Notes under the pieces: model-generated
The model's database searches: none
The model's input: the letters and a program-made list of their open reading frames with translations, nothing else
What the model was told of the DNA's origin: nothing
Source: Leptodontidium sp. MPI-SDFR-AT-0119
Taxonomy: Eukaryota > Ascomycota > Leotiomycetes > Helotiales > Leptodontidiaceae
Direction of reading: 5' to 3'
DNA length: 64,000 nt
Assembly: GCA_020726505.1 (NCBI GenBank)
Contig: JAHLEZ010000004.1
Coordinates: 3,100,001 to 3,164,000, forward strand
Shown here: in pieces, positions 12,201 to 23,611 of the stretch
Numbering within the stretch: position 1 is the first letter of the stretch
Layout of the letters: the number at the start of each line of letters is the position of its first letter
Translations under genes and position numbers: made by a program

Positions 12201-14465
12201 AGCGATATTACCGCTTATTGCGCTATACTTATAAAATCGTTATAAAAGAGTACCTTAAATTAAGCGACGAAGATTAATTATAAATAGTAGTAAAAGTAGT
12301 AAACGATATAATTAGACTTAATAAGCTTATTCTTATACTACTTGTTTTCGGCGTATACTCTAGAATAACGGAGTTAAACCCCTTAAATCCGTCAGTCGAG
12401 TAATATGCGGCTATAATTAAGAGAGTTATAAAAGAAGTACAAAAAATCTATACTACACGTAAAATTAATAATACGTTAGTCACACGAAATAGTCCCAAAC
12501 CACTTATATTTACGATTTCTACCTTAATAATTAAGTTTTAGTATACTAAGAAGGTAAAAGATAAATAAGACCTTACGATTTCTTGGGCATAAAAGGAGAA
12601 TTATATAAGATTAATATAAGAAATAGGAAAATATATACGTTTTAATCGATTATAATTTATCCCTTTAAAATAGATATTTTTAATATTAAACGATAAAAAG
12701 AAAACTTACTAAAAGATATTTATAAGTAATATCTAAGATCTTTAGTTAAAAACGCTATTAAAATAACACTAAATTCGCCCCGAATCGCTGTTTAAATTTT
12801 ATTTACGAAATATATCTTAAATTTGTTAATTATTAATAACAATTATAATACTAAAGTGTTTCTAATTAAGAAGAAGATAAGGGACTAAGAGTTATTTATT
12901 AAACTTCGCGCTAAAGAGAAGATTATAGCGATTAAACTACTATTTTAGTAGTCTTAAAAGACGGAATACAAAGTACTTATTAAAAGAGGTGTTTTTATAC
13001 TTATTTATAAGAATAACCCTAGAGTAAGAGGTTATTATATCTTTAAGTTAAGAATAGTAGACGAGGTTAAGGGCAAGGAGACGTTAATTCTATATAAGAA
13101 GTTAAGACTAATAATTTAATACTTTAATAATAAAGGGAAAAGAGAGATTTTAACTTAGTCTCTAATAATTTAACGATTTAGTTAATAGTTATTTATATTT
13201 TTAGCCGTTACTATTAAGTACTTAAATCGCCTCTGAAACTAGTCTGAATCCTATTTAGCTATTAAGGACATCACTTAAGCTTACGTCTAAGTAAAGACAA
13301 GGCTTCTCTGAGACATATTTATATAGTCACTAAAAGAGATCACAGGAGATTTCCCTCTTAATATAATATTTATAATAGTGTTATTATTATATAATATACT
13401 TAAGTTTAAAAACTATTAGTTTAATATATACTATAAATATTACGTGAAGAACTTATAAATAGAGACTTTAATATACGACTTATACTTACTAATTAGTACT
13501 AAGGAAAGCTATGACTTTAGAGTCGTAAGAATATAAATAAACGATATATTAATTCTAGGAAATAAGGACTTTTTAGTAAGAGAGTAAGATAAAATCACTA
13601 AGGCCAGTTTTTTAATAAAGCTAATATAAGTACTACTTCTTATTGAAATTATTATATTTAATAAGTATATTATCTTTATAGACAGGGATAGCCTTTATAT
13701 ATCTTAGAAGGGTTAAGGAGTAAGACTAGATTTAGTCGACGTAAGAAAAGAAGATTATAAGAAGGCTTATAGAGAGTAACGAGCTTATACGACTTACTTT
13801 ATTATTATTTATTAGTCGGAAGTAACATAAGACGACGTTAAGGCCTTAAACTTACGCCTTAAATAGTAAATAAATAACCTAAAGAAAGAACTTTAATATG
13901 TACTTATTAACTTATAATTTACGAAAGTTTACGTTTTTATAAACGGTTCTTTTATTAATAATAAAAACTTGAGTTTATAAATAAGTTTCGTATTAGTAAT
14001 TAATGCCAAAACAGTAAGGGATGCGCGATTTACTTTAACTAATAATATCGTATATACTAACTTAATAAAATATAAGAGAATAACTCGTGTAATACTCGTA
14101 TTAGAGTTGTATATTATAGTAAATAGTATTAATATATTAATCTCCCTTAATACGACTATTAATATAATAACTAATAAGCTTAGTATCCTACGTCTTTTTA
14201 CTATTATTTACACGGATTCTTTATCCCTTTATAAGTATATTATTAAACTTAGTATAACGAAAGAGAAGCGCCTAATAATTAATATTATAGTTATTCGTTA
14301 ATTATAAGAGCGTAAAGAGCTAACAGAGGTTCGATAGATCAATGGCGTTAATAATCTTATTAACGCTATAACAAAGAGCGCTCTAAATAAGGCTCTTTGG
14401 GATTTTATTAATACTAATATTCTTATTATTAAAATAGAGAGTTAAGTTCAACGGTCAACCGGAGT
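9252..14465 (+). pseudogene. Copia gag-pol remains
   Basis: A gag-like start (MADTLDYTLELELTSE) lies at 9252. The reverse transcriptase region near 13370-13580 reads KYYVKNL, then a short Tyr/Asp-Leu segment, KESYDFRVV and IxINDILILGNKDFLVRE, where the catalytic pair is normally DD. The RNase H end near 14200-14400 reads TDSLSLYKYIIKLS, TKEKRL and RWING, matching the usual Copia order TDS..SLYE, KEKRLMIDI and RWING. Many in-frame TAA/TAG codons occur. Protease and integrase probably lie between 11280 and 12400 but I could not fix their residues. Inactive. Confidence 0.82.
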
Positions 14466-14971
14466 TGATTTAGATTAGTAACAGAGAGGTTTCTTATACT
14501 TATTGATTTTTTTTTATTTCCTTATAACTCTTATTTTATTAATTTATCACTTACAGTTATTTTTATATTTAATTAATTTACGAAGTCAAAAATATATTCG
14601 ATTTAGTTCTAAATACTCTTTAATTTAAAGTACTAACAGGCGGCCTTGCGACGACACTTTAATAGGGACAAACTATTAGTTTTATTATAAGGGGCTACTC
14701 TTATATAATAATATAAAAAAAGTACTACTACGAAGAACTTACTACAAAGTTAATCCGAAATAAGACTGAATTCCTTACTTATAAATATCTAAAAGAGGTT
14801 CTTTATTTTCTTTCTCCGCGCTATAATAGCGACTTCGGCGAAGACGCTTAATAGCGGTAAAGAAGACGACAATAAGGAACCAGTTTAAGACTAATATTAT
14901 TTCTTATAATATAAAGTGTTAATACTTAAGAGCCTTAATATTAAAAAGGGATAAGGGGGTTAACTTATTAC

Positions 14972-15175
14972 TTACGAGCTAGTTAAGCTAGCGATTTCCT
15001 GGCGTATAGCGCGCGTTTCTTCTAATAACACTAGCGACAACTCCTTAGTAGTCTTTAGTGCGTTAATAGCGGCGACTAATAATGCCGAATTAATTAATTT
15101 AGCGGTAGTAATAATAGCTTTTTTATCTTTTACCTCGAGGGTAGTAATTAAATAAAGGTATTCTTTAGTAATAAA
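14972..15175 (-). other. Antisense open stretch inside the Copia 3' region
   Basis: 67 codons without a stop on the minus strand, with a protein-like composition (KEYLYLITTLEVKDKKA, later LEETRAIRQEIASL) in a region where almost every other frame is stopped. It could be a gag-like relic from a further nested insertion or an antisense ORF of the element. No Met start is visible. Confidence 0.35.
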
Positions 15176-15884
15176 CTACAGAATCTATTATATATTAATA
15201 ATTATATATCCGGAGTACTTTCGACGAGGATTTAGATACGATTTAAAATAAAAAAAGAAATAAGAATACTTATTAAGTTATACTAGGACTTTTTCTTTAC
15301 GTAATATACGTATTTCTTGTTCTTAGGATTGTTAAAGGCGTATTTATAAGATAAGTTCTTTACGAGGAAACGAACGCACTAAATATAATATTTGTGGTAG
15401 GCGAGGTCGAGCGCTCTTGTGAGTATTAATATAGGTATTATTTTAGTTAGTATACTATTTCCCTATCGAATTATCTTTAAAAAGTATACTTACTTTTGAA
15501 TTATTATTTAATTTAATATAGTCTTCTTAGAAATATTAGTTTTTAAGCTATATTAAACGAATTAGAGAGATTAGAGAGTAATATACGTATAGTAGTTATA
15601 TATGTGTTTATTAAAGAGACTCTAAACCTTTAAAGAGGAGGCGACATATATATATTTATTACGTTATATAATACTAAGGGTTCCTATTATTACTAGTTCT
15701 CGCTTAGCTTCGCTACGGCACCTTATTATATTCGGACCCCTTTTAGGGCACTTTCAGGACACTATTAGGCCGGAATTAAACGTTATTAAATACTTTATTA
15801 TTTTATTTGTTATTTCTTATATATTACTAAGTTATTTACTTTTATATATATTAAAAATAGTTTTTCTAAAAGAAGTTTTACTTA

Positions 15885-16142
15885 TATTAGTTTATAAGTC
15901 TTTATATAAGTATATTTCAGTTTAGAAAAGGTGGTGCGAGTTAAAGTTAGGAGTTAGAGCTTAGCCGGACTAGTTTCAGTGGAGATTTCGTAGGGGTTTT
16001 GTAGTATATAATCTAGCCCTCCTCGCACTTTCTTAGAAAAGATATAGATTTTGAATTATATATTTATTACTCTGTCATTATATACGCATTTAGAATATAT
16101 TCACACTTACGGCGTAGTACATGAACCGGTACTGCACCGACA
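15885..16142 (+). repeat. 3' LTR of the Copia element
   Basis: 258 bp, partner of 8671-8930. It keeps more CA/TG than the 5' copy and ends in CA before the GCTAT duplication. Confidence 0.88.
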
Positions 16143-17337
16143 GCTATATAATCTCCAGCGAATTCATACTTCTTAGTTTAAATGTCGTACTTGAGTTTAT
16201 TTAAGACTTTCTTACATATGTTATCGAATTAGTGATTAAGTGAGATTTTTTTAGTAGCCGTATATGTCGTGAACTTTATATAGAATTTATTATATATTAT
16301 ATTACTTATTTATAATTAGTTATACTTAAACTTAACTACTTATACTTAGTTATAATTAAAGAAATGCTAGTCTAGGGCCTTTAAGATATCGGCGGCTCTA
16401 TTAAAGTCCCTAGCGAAATCGGGGTTTATTTACTAAAGGATAATAGTCTTAGCCTCTCCTTTCGTACACTTAAAGTAGGCATAAACTTACGATTCGTTAA
16501 TAAGGAAGTTACTTAAGTACTTTTAAATAAAGAGCTTTATGTTTATCTTTTAGGCGTTATATTTAATTTTGCCCTTATAGTCGCTAAAGGGAGTATAAGG
16601 GTACTTAACCTTATTAAGCTCGACGGCAGGGATAGCAAGGTTTAGCTTAGGGAGGTAATAGTTAGCAGTTAGTTAGAGGTCCGCCATAAGAGCACGTGTT
16701 AACTAGTCGTAAGGAGGGGAGGGAGTACGAGTCTTTTAATAAGGGTTATCGATAGTATATTAAGTAAGGGCTTATATAATAGCGGCGGCGACAGTAGAGC
16801 TAACCGAGTCCTTAATTAGCTGATTTACCTTTACTTGTTAAGTAGGGGTAAGGCCCTTTATGTTAGTAGGCTCTAGTAATACGTCGAAGAAGTTCTGGGG
16901 TTTGTCTTCTAAGTCCGAATCAAAGCCTTTAAAGTTGTCTAGTTCTTTTAAAAGAGTCTCGACTAAAGGGACAGGGATATTAATAAAGCTTAGTCGTAAA
17001 AGGGCGCTTCTTTCTCTAGAGCTTCACTGACAAAGGGGAGAAGTCGGCAGTAATAGTAGTATAAGGTTAAGGGGTGTTTGAGGTTATTAATTGATTTATT
17101 AATTAAATATACGTTCTAAAACGGCGACGCGTATTAAGTTATAGTAAGGTAAGTTAATTACGAGAGAATATCTAGCTTTTTCTAAGATAGTCTGTTATTA
17201 AGGCAGAGAGGTACTTATCTATTAAATAAGCTAAAGTGTTAAGGCTTATTATTAACTTACTACGAGGGTAAGTCGATAAGGCGTAAGACTAAGTGAGATA
17301 TAACGCTTTATAGCGAAGAAGTATTAGTCTTTTCTTA

Positions 17338-17607
17338 TATTACGGCTAATAAGAGGTTAATACGGCGAGTTAACTTTAGCTTTGTATTTAGGCCTAAAGC
17401 TACGCTTAGAATCGAGAAGAAAAGACAAAGAGGAAAGGAAAGCTCTCTATAAGAGGGAGCTCGAGTATAAATACATAAAGGACCCTCTTAATAAGGCCTA
17501 ACGTAGTCGAACGCCATTTACATTAATATGTCGCAGGCTCGCCACTTAGTCTTCCTAATCTGGCTTAGCGCCGTCGCAGAATACGAGGCGCATTAGAGGT
17601 CGTAACA
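17338..17607 (-). repeat. Right LTR of the Gypsy element (5' LTR)
   Basis: 270 bp, partner of 1300-1569, ending GTCGTAACA directly before the AATTC duplication. Its first dinucleotide TG has become TA. I saw no clear tRNA primer-binding site inside it, possibly erased by RIP. Confidence 0.93.
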
Positions 17608-17612
17608 AATTC

Positions 17613-18958
17613 CAACCCCTACTATCGGCTTCGAGCTCGAACTTTGATCGAACAGGCTTATAATTCTTCGATTATCCTCGAATTCTAATCATCTTAAATA
17701 ACTTCGAAGTACACAAGGAGTTTGCGAAATATATTTCAACTTCGCAAACTTTAGGCAAAAAGACAACTTCCGAGTCCGCAGGTAACATCTAACCGCAAAT
17801 ACTTTACAATTTAATAATAACGAAGATGAGATAATCTGTTGGTTAAAGAAAAGGAGTAAAAGGTTTGTAAACAGCCAACGGTTTTTATCTCTATATTTCC
17901 ACTCTTCTCCCGCCTTTTACAACTAATTAATTCTTAACCTGACGATTAAATAAATAATCAGCAAATCAATAATCGATATCTAAACCCTTGTCTCTTCCAC
18001 TTCCCCTCTTAATGATTACTCAAAAAGTACTACTCTTCTCTCCTCCTCCCTCCTCGAACTCTGGATCCTACAGAAACCGAACAAAATAGAGAACAAGAAC
18101 AAGAACAAGAACAAGAACAAGAATAAGAATATGTCGACACGACCGCCTCTTCTCAGGAAGGCCTCCTTAGTAGAGGAAGTGGAGTGGAGTAGGAACGAGG
18201 TCAGCTGAGGCGAGGGTGAAGTTGAGGCTAGCTGCTGAGTCGAGAGTCTGATCAAAGTGTTTCAACACCGGAATCTCGATACTCAGGCTCACGTGACTTT
18301 TGCTTAGGCTAGCATGATCGAAAAGCCATTTTAAATACGCCTTCAGCGCCACTAGAAAGTCTCCGGAGTTCACCCAAATATAAAATCTTATGGTCAATCA
18401 GAGCTATTCAACAAAACCAAACCAGCGTCGTCCATTCGTGGATTTGCCTTCGAAATGAGCTGATAAGCGCAGAGAGAAGGTTCTTCGACAAGAAGAGAGG
18501 GGGCGGGCTCGGAAAAACACTAACCCCGAATCGCCGTAAAATTCGTTAGTCCCGTGATTTCTGCCTGAGGATCTAGTCGGCGGTCAATCGAAGGACGTTC
18601 GCGTTTTACTCTGTGTTTCAATTTCGAAGGCTTCGTGTGAGCCGCAGGCTAGCACCCATGTTACTTTATTCCTAAACGACTATCAGTTGTCTTCTCTCCT
18701 ATATCACGTGGACTGCACTTTCCAAATAAGGCATCTCGGTGAGAAGCTACGCTGCGCGTCCGCAGAGCACCGATTGGCTCAAAGATGCAGCCACGACAGC
18801 CTCATTATTTCTGAATTTGGAGAGAAGCGGGAATGACCAAGGTCTGTTGCAATTATAAGAGTAGCTGCGTATCTCTCCTCGCTGGGGCACACAAGCTAAA
18901 CTCTTGATCATCGTTACCAGAGCAGCTTCTATTATTGACTCCACATTTTTGAGGACTA
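17613..18958. other. Intergenic; no gene recognised
   Basis: Normal base composition returns. A GAACAA-type hexamer run lies near 18092-18125 and makes an artificial Phe/Leu-rich antisense frame. The last few hundred bases are the upstream region of the Zn2Cys6 gene. Confidence 0.6.
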
Positions 18959-20696
18959 ATGTCTGCCTCGAACGCTCAATTAGTCGCAGGACGTCCAGGT
19001 GCTTTCCACACTTTTAGGGTAACGGAGCAGAATTCAACCTCTCGTAGAAGAGCGAAGTTTGGTCCAGAGCGTCGCAGACAAGTAGGCGCTGTGCGCAAAC
19101 GGGGAGCTTGCTTAAGATGCCGGCTTCTGCAAACTAAAGTCAGTCTCCTAAGTCCTCTTCTTGTATCGATGTTAATATTCACCAGTGTTCCGACGACGAT
19201 CTCTGTACAACTTGCCATGGACTAGTCTTGGGCAATCACGCACATGAGAAAAAAACTTTGTCTTTCTCGGGATGTATTCGGACCCGGCTGCCTGAAGTGA
19301 GCGTCTTCAGCGGTGGTAACTACTCCCATGATGGCGCCGCGCGTATGCATGGTATGATGGCTGACATCGACTCAGATATTCCGTCTCCGGAACTTCGAGC
19401 GCTGTTGCACGCGAAGAGTAAGGCGCTCGAATTGGCACGCATTTCCCTCAAATTTGCTTCGCAAGTCACGTGGAACTTAGAAGCCCTCGTCGATGACATA
19501 GTTACCTGGCTGAATGCTCCTAATCTGTCCCAGACCAGCAAGGTCGGAACACTCTCATCTCCTCAATTTCTAGAGATCATTAAGCCCACTATGAAAGATG
19601 ACACCCCTATGTTTTTCCAACGCATGATCTACACAGAATCTCTCGCTTATACGCAATCCACCTCGCTATATAAGCATTTCCTAAGCATCAACGAGCTGCA
19701 TCAGATTGGTGCCGTTGCTGGCCATACTTGGCTGAAGACACTCGATGAGAAGCTCAAACCTCAATATCTCAGCACATGCTCCAAAGAACAACTTTATGCT
19801 CTTTTCCTCTTGTTGGTTGGGACTATTCTTGCAGTTGGATATACCAGACCAGCTCAAGTCCCCTCTCCTGTTTTCGAAGACGTAAGACCCATGCCTTGTT
19901 AATTCACCGATAATATGTGATCAATCTGACTGCGAAACAGCGAACTCAGTTTGAAGCTACTCAAGAGTTTCTCTGCAAGATCCTCGCACACTACGTGGTA
20001 TTCGTAGCCTCCAAACTTAAGCTACCCATCGCGGTCCATGTGGAGCAGTTTATCTTGGAGGCTGCACATGCGAGATGGCACAAGGAGGGTTCTTTCTCAT
20101 GGTTCACGCATCCAAAGGAACAACAAGAAGTGTACGACGATACCGGTTCCACTGCATCGAGCGAGGGAGAAGAAGTCGAATACGACGACAACAGCTCAAG
20201 TTCGTCGATCGAGCATGAGGAGCTAGATTTCAGCATAGTCTTATTGCAAAATGCTTTAGATAACCTGATGGACTTAGGTCTGGCCAAAAGCTCCGAGGAT
20301 TGTATCTATTCGTTCCCAACACAGGAATTACAAGAGCATCTAGGATCCGGCGAATCCCGAGCTCTGATGACTCAAAATATGCGCCTTTGCAGCCCCAATC
20401 ACGAGTCCTCCTCAGCGCACGAACTTCCAGCAAGTTTTGAGCTTCCTAAAGTAATTCCTGTGTTTAGAAATCGACTAATGGAAGCTAACTCTTGACAGCC
20501 TTATGGGGAAACTTCAGAATTGAGCGAGCTTGCTTCAAACATCAGGAGGGACTTAATCGTGTTTCACCAATATACCTCTGAGCCTCCCCCTTCCTTTCAT
20601 CTAACGATAAAGAGGGGAAATAAGAGTCGATTCTGCATTTTTGTAGCGCCTCGAATGGTACAGTCTTACTCTGCTCTTCCTAGTAACACGGCGTGA
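18959..20696 (+). CDS. Zn2Cys6-type putative transcription factor
   Basis: Four exons: 18959-19138, 19186-19881, 19941-20450 and 20499-20696, giving 527 aa. Removing the first intron (47 bp) joins ACLRCRLLQTK to CSDDDLCTTC and completes a binuclear zinc cluster with Cys at about residues 51, 54, 61, 67, 70 and 90. The last spacing (19 residues) is longer than the usual 6-9 but occurs in a fungal subgroup ending CIRTRL. A basic stretch (RRRAKFGPERRRQ) precedes the cluster. The acidic, Ser-rich segment of exon 3 (DDNSSSSSIEHEELD) may be an activation region. Such proteins act in the nucleus; the targets cannot be told. All joins keep frame. The C-terminal exon is the least certain. Confidence 0.8.
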
Positions 20697-21017
20697 AAAG
20701 AGTCTGATTGTTATAAACAGTGTTCGAATCCGTTGTGTAGCTGGATATCGGTGACGGGTGAGCTGGTAGTGTGTCAGCACTGCTCTAACCCAATGAGATA
20801 CCATGGTAGTTCTCGTTCTGCCCCAGAAGATCTCTAGCTAACGAGTACCGATCTCGCAGTTCTTCAAGATCAACATCTCAACGAGAAAATCCAAAATCTT
20901 CTTGTCTAACCTTAGTAACTTGAGGGCAATGAAATCAAGTGTTATGACGAGTATGATAGCTTGCAAACTACCTTATAATATACAGAGTGATTCTACTCTA
21001 GAAGATCTTTTTATTCC
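20697..21017. other. Intergenic; tRNA-like relic only
   Basis: No gene. A minus-strand stretch at about 20725-20803 resembles a degenerate tRNA head (see findings). Confidence 0.5.
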
Positions 21018-21210
21018 TATCCCCTTGACTGCCACCAGAAACACCCTCCTGAAGGCCCTGTAAGGCTCCCTGTAACGAGCCCCTAAGAAGCGAGAAATAG
21101 TGTATGGTTCGGGCTACAGTACGCTATTCAATCACTAACTACCCCGCTATACCTTTTAGGGTTAGCGGCACGTGAGCTGTAGAAGGGTGCTTATGGCAGT
21201 CAAGGGGATA
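21018..21210. mobile_element. MITE-like element with 17-bp inverted ends
   Basis: TATCCCCTTGACTGCCA at 21018-21034 is repeated in perfect inversion at 21194-21210. Similarity continues imperfectly inward. Taking the outer TA as the target duplication leaves 15-bp terminal inverted repeats, as in Tc1/mariner-type MITEs. There is no coding capacity. Confidence 0.6.
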
Positions 21211-21248
21211 ATATGATAATACGATAGATACTAAAAATCGACGCCAAT

Positions 21249-21557
21249 TGTCACGCAGCACTTCCCAAGGGTTAAACAAGACAATACTTTATTAACTCAA
21301 GAACAACAAATAAGAAGAAAAAAGTTAATTTTTCTAATTTAGAAGCCCAAACGAGTCACCTTTATCTACTGTATGTCACCTCTCTAGACTCACTAGCTCA
21401 TCCCAGCTCAGATTAGCTCACTCACAGCTCAGTCTATAGCAGCAACAGCTCAGATCCAAAGACGGAAATAGAAATCGCCCATATCGGCATTCCGATATCG
21501 TAATACCTGTTTCTTGCTTGCTTGCCTTGCTGCTTTAGTTCTGATGATTCAGGTTTC
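21249..21557 (-). repeat. Possible LTR relic with primer-site-like border
   Basis: Read on the minus strand, a segment ends in TGACA followed by ATTGGCGTC (plus 21240-21248), which resembles the LTR/primer-binding-site junction of fungal Gypsy elements (ATTGGCGCC). The other border is a guess and no second LTR is seen. Confidence 0.25.
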
Positions 21558-21593
21558 GTCGCACTTTACTTAGCTTTTCTAAGAGCTGATTGG

Positions 21594-21598
21594 TCATT

Positions 21599-21631
<33 letters not shown>

Positions 21632-23611
21632 TGGCCTTAGCTGCCTCTACCCTCCTAGCAAAATCCTCCCGTTCTGCGAGTTCCATTTGCCATTCCTGCA
21701 ATATATTTCTCGTATATTCCCTCGGATCTTCTTTGCCCTCACATTCTTTTATACCTCTGGCTTGGGTATCTTCATCTTGGTCTCCACCTCTACCTCCACT
21801 TCCACTTTTGTCTTGTCTTTCTTCCTTCACTTCTTTATCTCCAGCTTGGTTTCTATCCTCAAGTCCACCTGCGTCTTGCAGCTTCTCCCCCCCTCCCTTC
21901 CCCTCTTTATCCAACGCTCGTACAACCTCCGCATACAAAGCCCAGGCTTGTCATCTCTCTTTACTATTAAATAATACAAGCAACAACTCGCGCTTTACCT
22001 CCAAAGTCTGGATATTCGTATCACCAAGACACTTTTCCAAGACAGGCAGTGCTGCTTGAAGAGCCTTGAGGCGGGAAACTAGGTGAGAAGTTGTATTTCC
22101 ATAGAATGTTAATCTTGCGCCTGTGGAGAAAGACAGCAGTTGCTTCGTTTTGTTTTTCACAATCGTCGTGGCGAGGCCGGACTTTATCGAGCTGCGCGTT
22201 GAGATAGCGGATGGCTTCGTTGAACTTGCAGGCCCCGCGAAGACGTCGAGGATGATATCGCTTAAAGCGAGGCTAGGCTGGGGAATCCTTGTTAAAAGGA
22301 TGTCGATGGGGTCGCTAGCTTGCTGAGGTCGGGGCCTGGATCGTACGGAGGATAGGGATGAGGCGCTCTTGGTTGGTAATAGGTTGAGGGGAACCGGAGC
22401 TAGTGTTGGGAAAACAATGGTCGACAGAACCGAGATCTTTGCTATTGTTATCATGAGGTGGTCGGTGGATGCGGCATAGATCAAGGTATTGGCGTAAGAG
22501 TGTGATGGCCTGAATGTCAGCAATGTAGTTAATAGTTTTCGCGTTCTTGGCAAAACGGCAACTAACTGCCGTTGGAGAGCTTGTCTACCGGTTTCATCCC
22601 GCCCCTCCCGATCTCGATGACGAACCCCCTTTTTTAGATCTCGGACAGCTTGTTTCTGGGCAACTCGGAGAGACCTCTCACTTCTCTGTTTTTCTACCCG
22701 TTCTCGAAGCAGTGCGCCCTCTACCTTCTTGACTTGGATAGCAGAATCTCGTTTCTGTTTCTCGGCCTACTTCTCGGCAAAGCTTCTCGGTCCGCCGCAA
22801 CTCCTTCTCCTGATCGCGTAACACCTTTTTATGCCCTGCTTTTTTAAGCTTCGCCATCGTACGATCCTCCGCTTCTTGAGCCTTCCTTATTCTGGCAGCA
22901 GAGTCATAGCGTGCAAGTGCCTCTAGGTAAGCTTGATCTCAGGCCTCCCTCTCCTGGCGACGCCGCTCGTCTTCCTGACGACTAAGCAACTGCTCCCGCT
23001 CTCGCTCTACCTTGACGGCCTCATTCTGGTTAAATACATATAAAGATGCTTGATCCCGGGCGGGCCTCCCTCTACGGCGTTAGTCTGGTAAAGGAAGTAA
23101 TTCTTTCTGCCCTCTCTCTTTTATCCTTAGTAGCCCACGCTCCTCTGCGAGCTTATTCTCCTTCCTTAGCATCGCCAGCTTACTCCCTTTTGCTAGCCCT
23201 TACCCTAGCGGCAGCTTCGTGGCGCAAGGAAGCTTGCATAGCAGATACGTCTGGCGCCAGCCTATCCTTATGATGCTGTTCTTCCTGCTGGCGAAAAATT
23301 GACCACTTTTGTTAGACCCGAACCTCTGCATCAATAGCTTTGTGGGGTAGGGGAGTCTGCGTTACAGCCTCTTCACGGACCAGCCTATCCCCACGACGCT
23401 GCTCCTCCTGTTGGCGGGAATATGCAAGACCATTTTCTTCAGCTCGCCTGCACTCCTCGACCACAAGCTTAAGAGCCCGAATTCTCGTACGTTGCTATTC
23501 AACACTCGTAGCTAAGCCTGGTCGACCTTGACCTTTAATACGTAGGAGCGATTCATCTGGCGGGACAGAATGTCGAGGGATAGAAGGAGGAGGTAAAAAG
23601 GGGGTAGACAT
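21594..23611 (-). pseudogene. RIP-damaged coiled-coil protein
   Basis: A Met at 23611 opens MSTPFLPPPSIPRHSVPPDES and then a Glu/Arg/Gln-rich coiled-coil with repeated RQQEEQ-type blocks. At least four in-frame TAG/TAA codons lie at places where CAG/CAA (Gln) fits, a CpA to TpA change. The frame shifts near 22320, continues through LEKCLGDTNIQTLEVKREL, meets a TGA at 21951-21953 (probably CGA), and ends in a charged tail with an RERERERE run made by a CT microsatellite (about 21597-21625). The protein would have been about 650 aa. I do not recognise the family. Its moderate decay contrasts with the saturated RIP of the Gypsy locus. Confidence 0.6.

Larger units (their letters stand above)
8671..16142 (+). 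mobile_element. Ty1/Copia LTR retrotransposon, RIP-inactivated, nested in the Gypsy element
   Basis: LTRs at 8671-8930 and 15885-16142 begin TGTTAG/TATTAG TTTATAAGTC and end at CTAATA/CCGACA. The flanking direct repeat is GCTAT at 8666-8670 and 16143-16147. The plus strand carries damaged gag-pol remains from about 9252 to 14465. A further 1.4 kb lies between the end of pol and the right LTR, so the element (7.47 kb) is longer than the coding part requires. It interrupts the upstream (gag-side) part of the Gypsy element, so it is the younger of the two. Confidence 0.9.
1295..17612 (-). mobile_element. Ty3/Gypsy LTR retrotransposon with nested insertions, RIP-inactivated
   Basis: The element runs from 1300 to 17607 between two 270-bp LTRs and is flanked on both sides by the 5-bp direct repeat AATTC (1295-1299 and 17608-17612). 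Reverse-transcriptase and RNase H motifs read on the minus strand. A G-rich tract adjoins the left LTR, where the polypurine tract of a minus-strand element should be. Total length is 16.3 kb, but removing a Copia element (8671-16142), a short LTR element (5316-7086) and a tandem-repeat insertion (4506-4837) leaves about 6.7 kb, normal for Gypsy. No open reading frame of useful length survives. CpA and TpG are nearly absent, the mark of RIP. The gag, integrase and any chromodomain were not resolved. Confidence 0.9.

Noticed and set aside
14107..14301. Plus-strand open frame that could be taken for a small gene
   Set aside because: It is the Copia RNase H segment (TDSLSLYKYI, TKEKRL) between stops.
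18016..18255. Minus-strand frame with a Phe/Leu run
   Set aside because: Created by the GAACAA-type microsatellite; no family resemblance and no supported start.
20695..20750. Possible plus-strand tRNA with a GTTCGAATCC box
   Set aside because: The B-box matches but the T-arm cannot pair and no D-arm or acceptor stem fits.
22547..23531. Several plus-strand frames (61-75 codons)
   Set aside because: Antisense shadows of the damaged coiled-coil gene.
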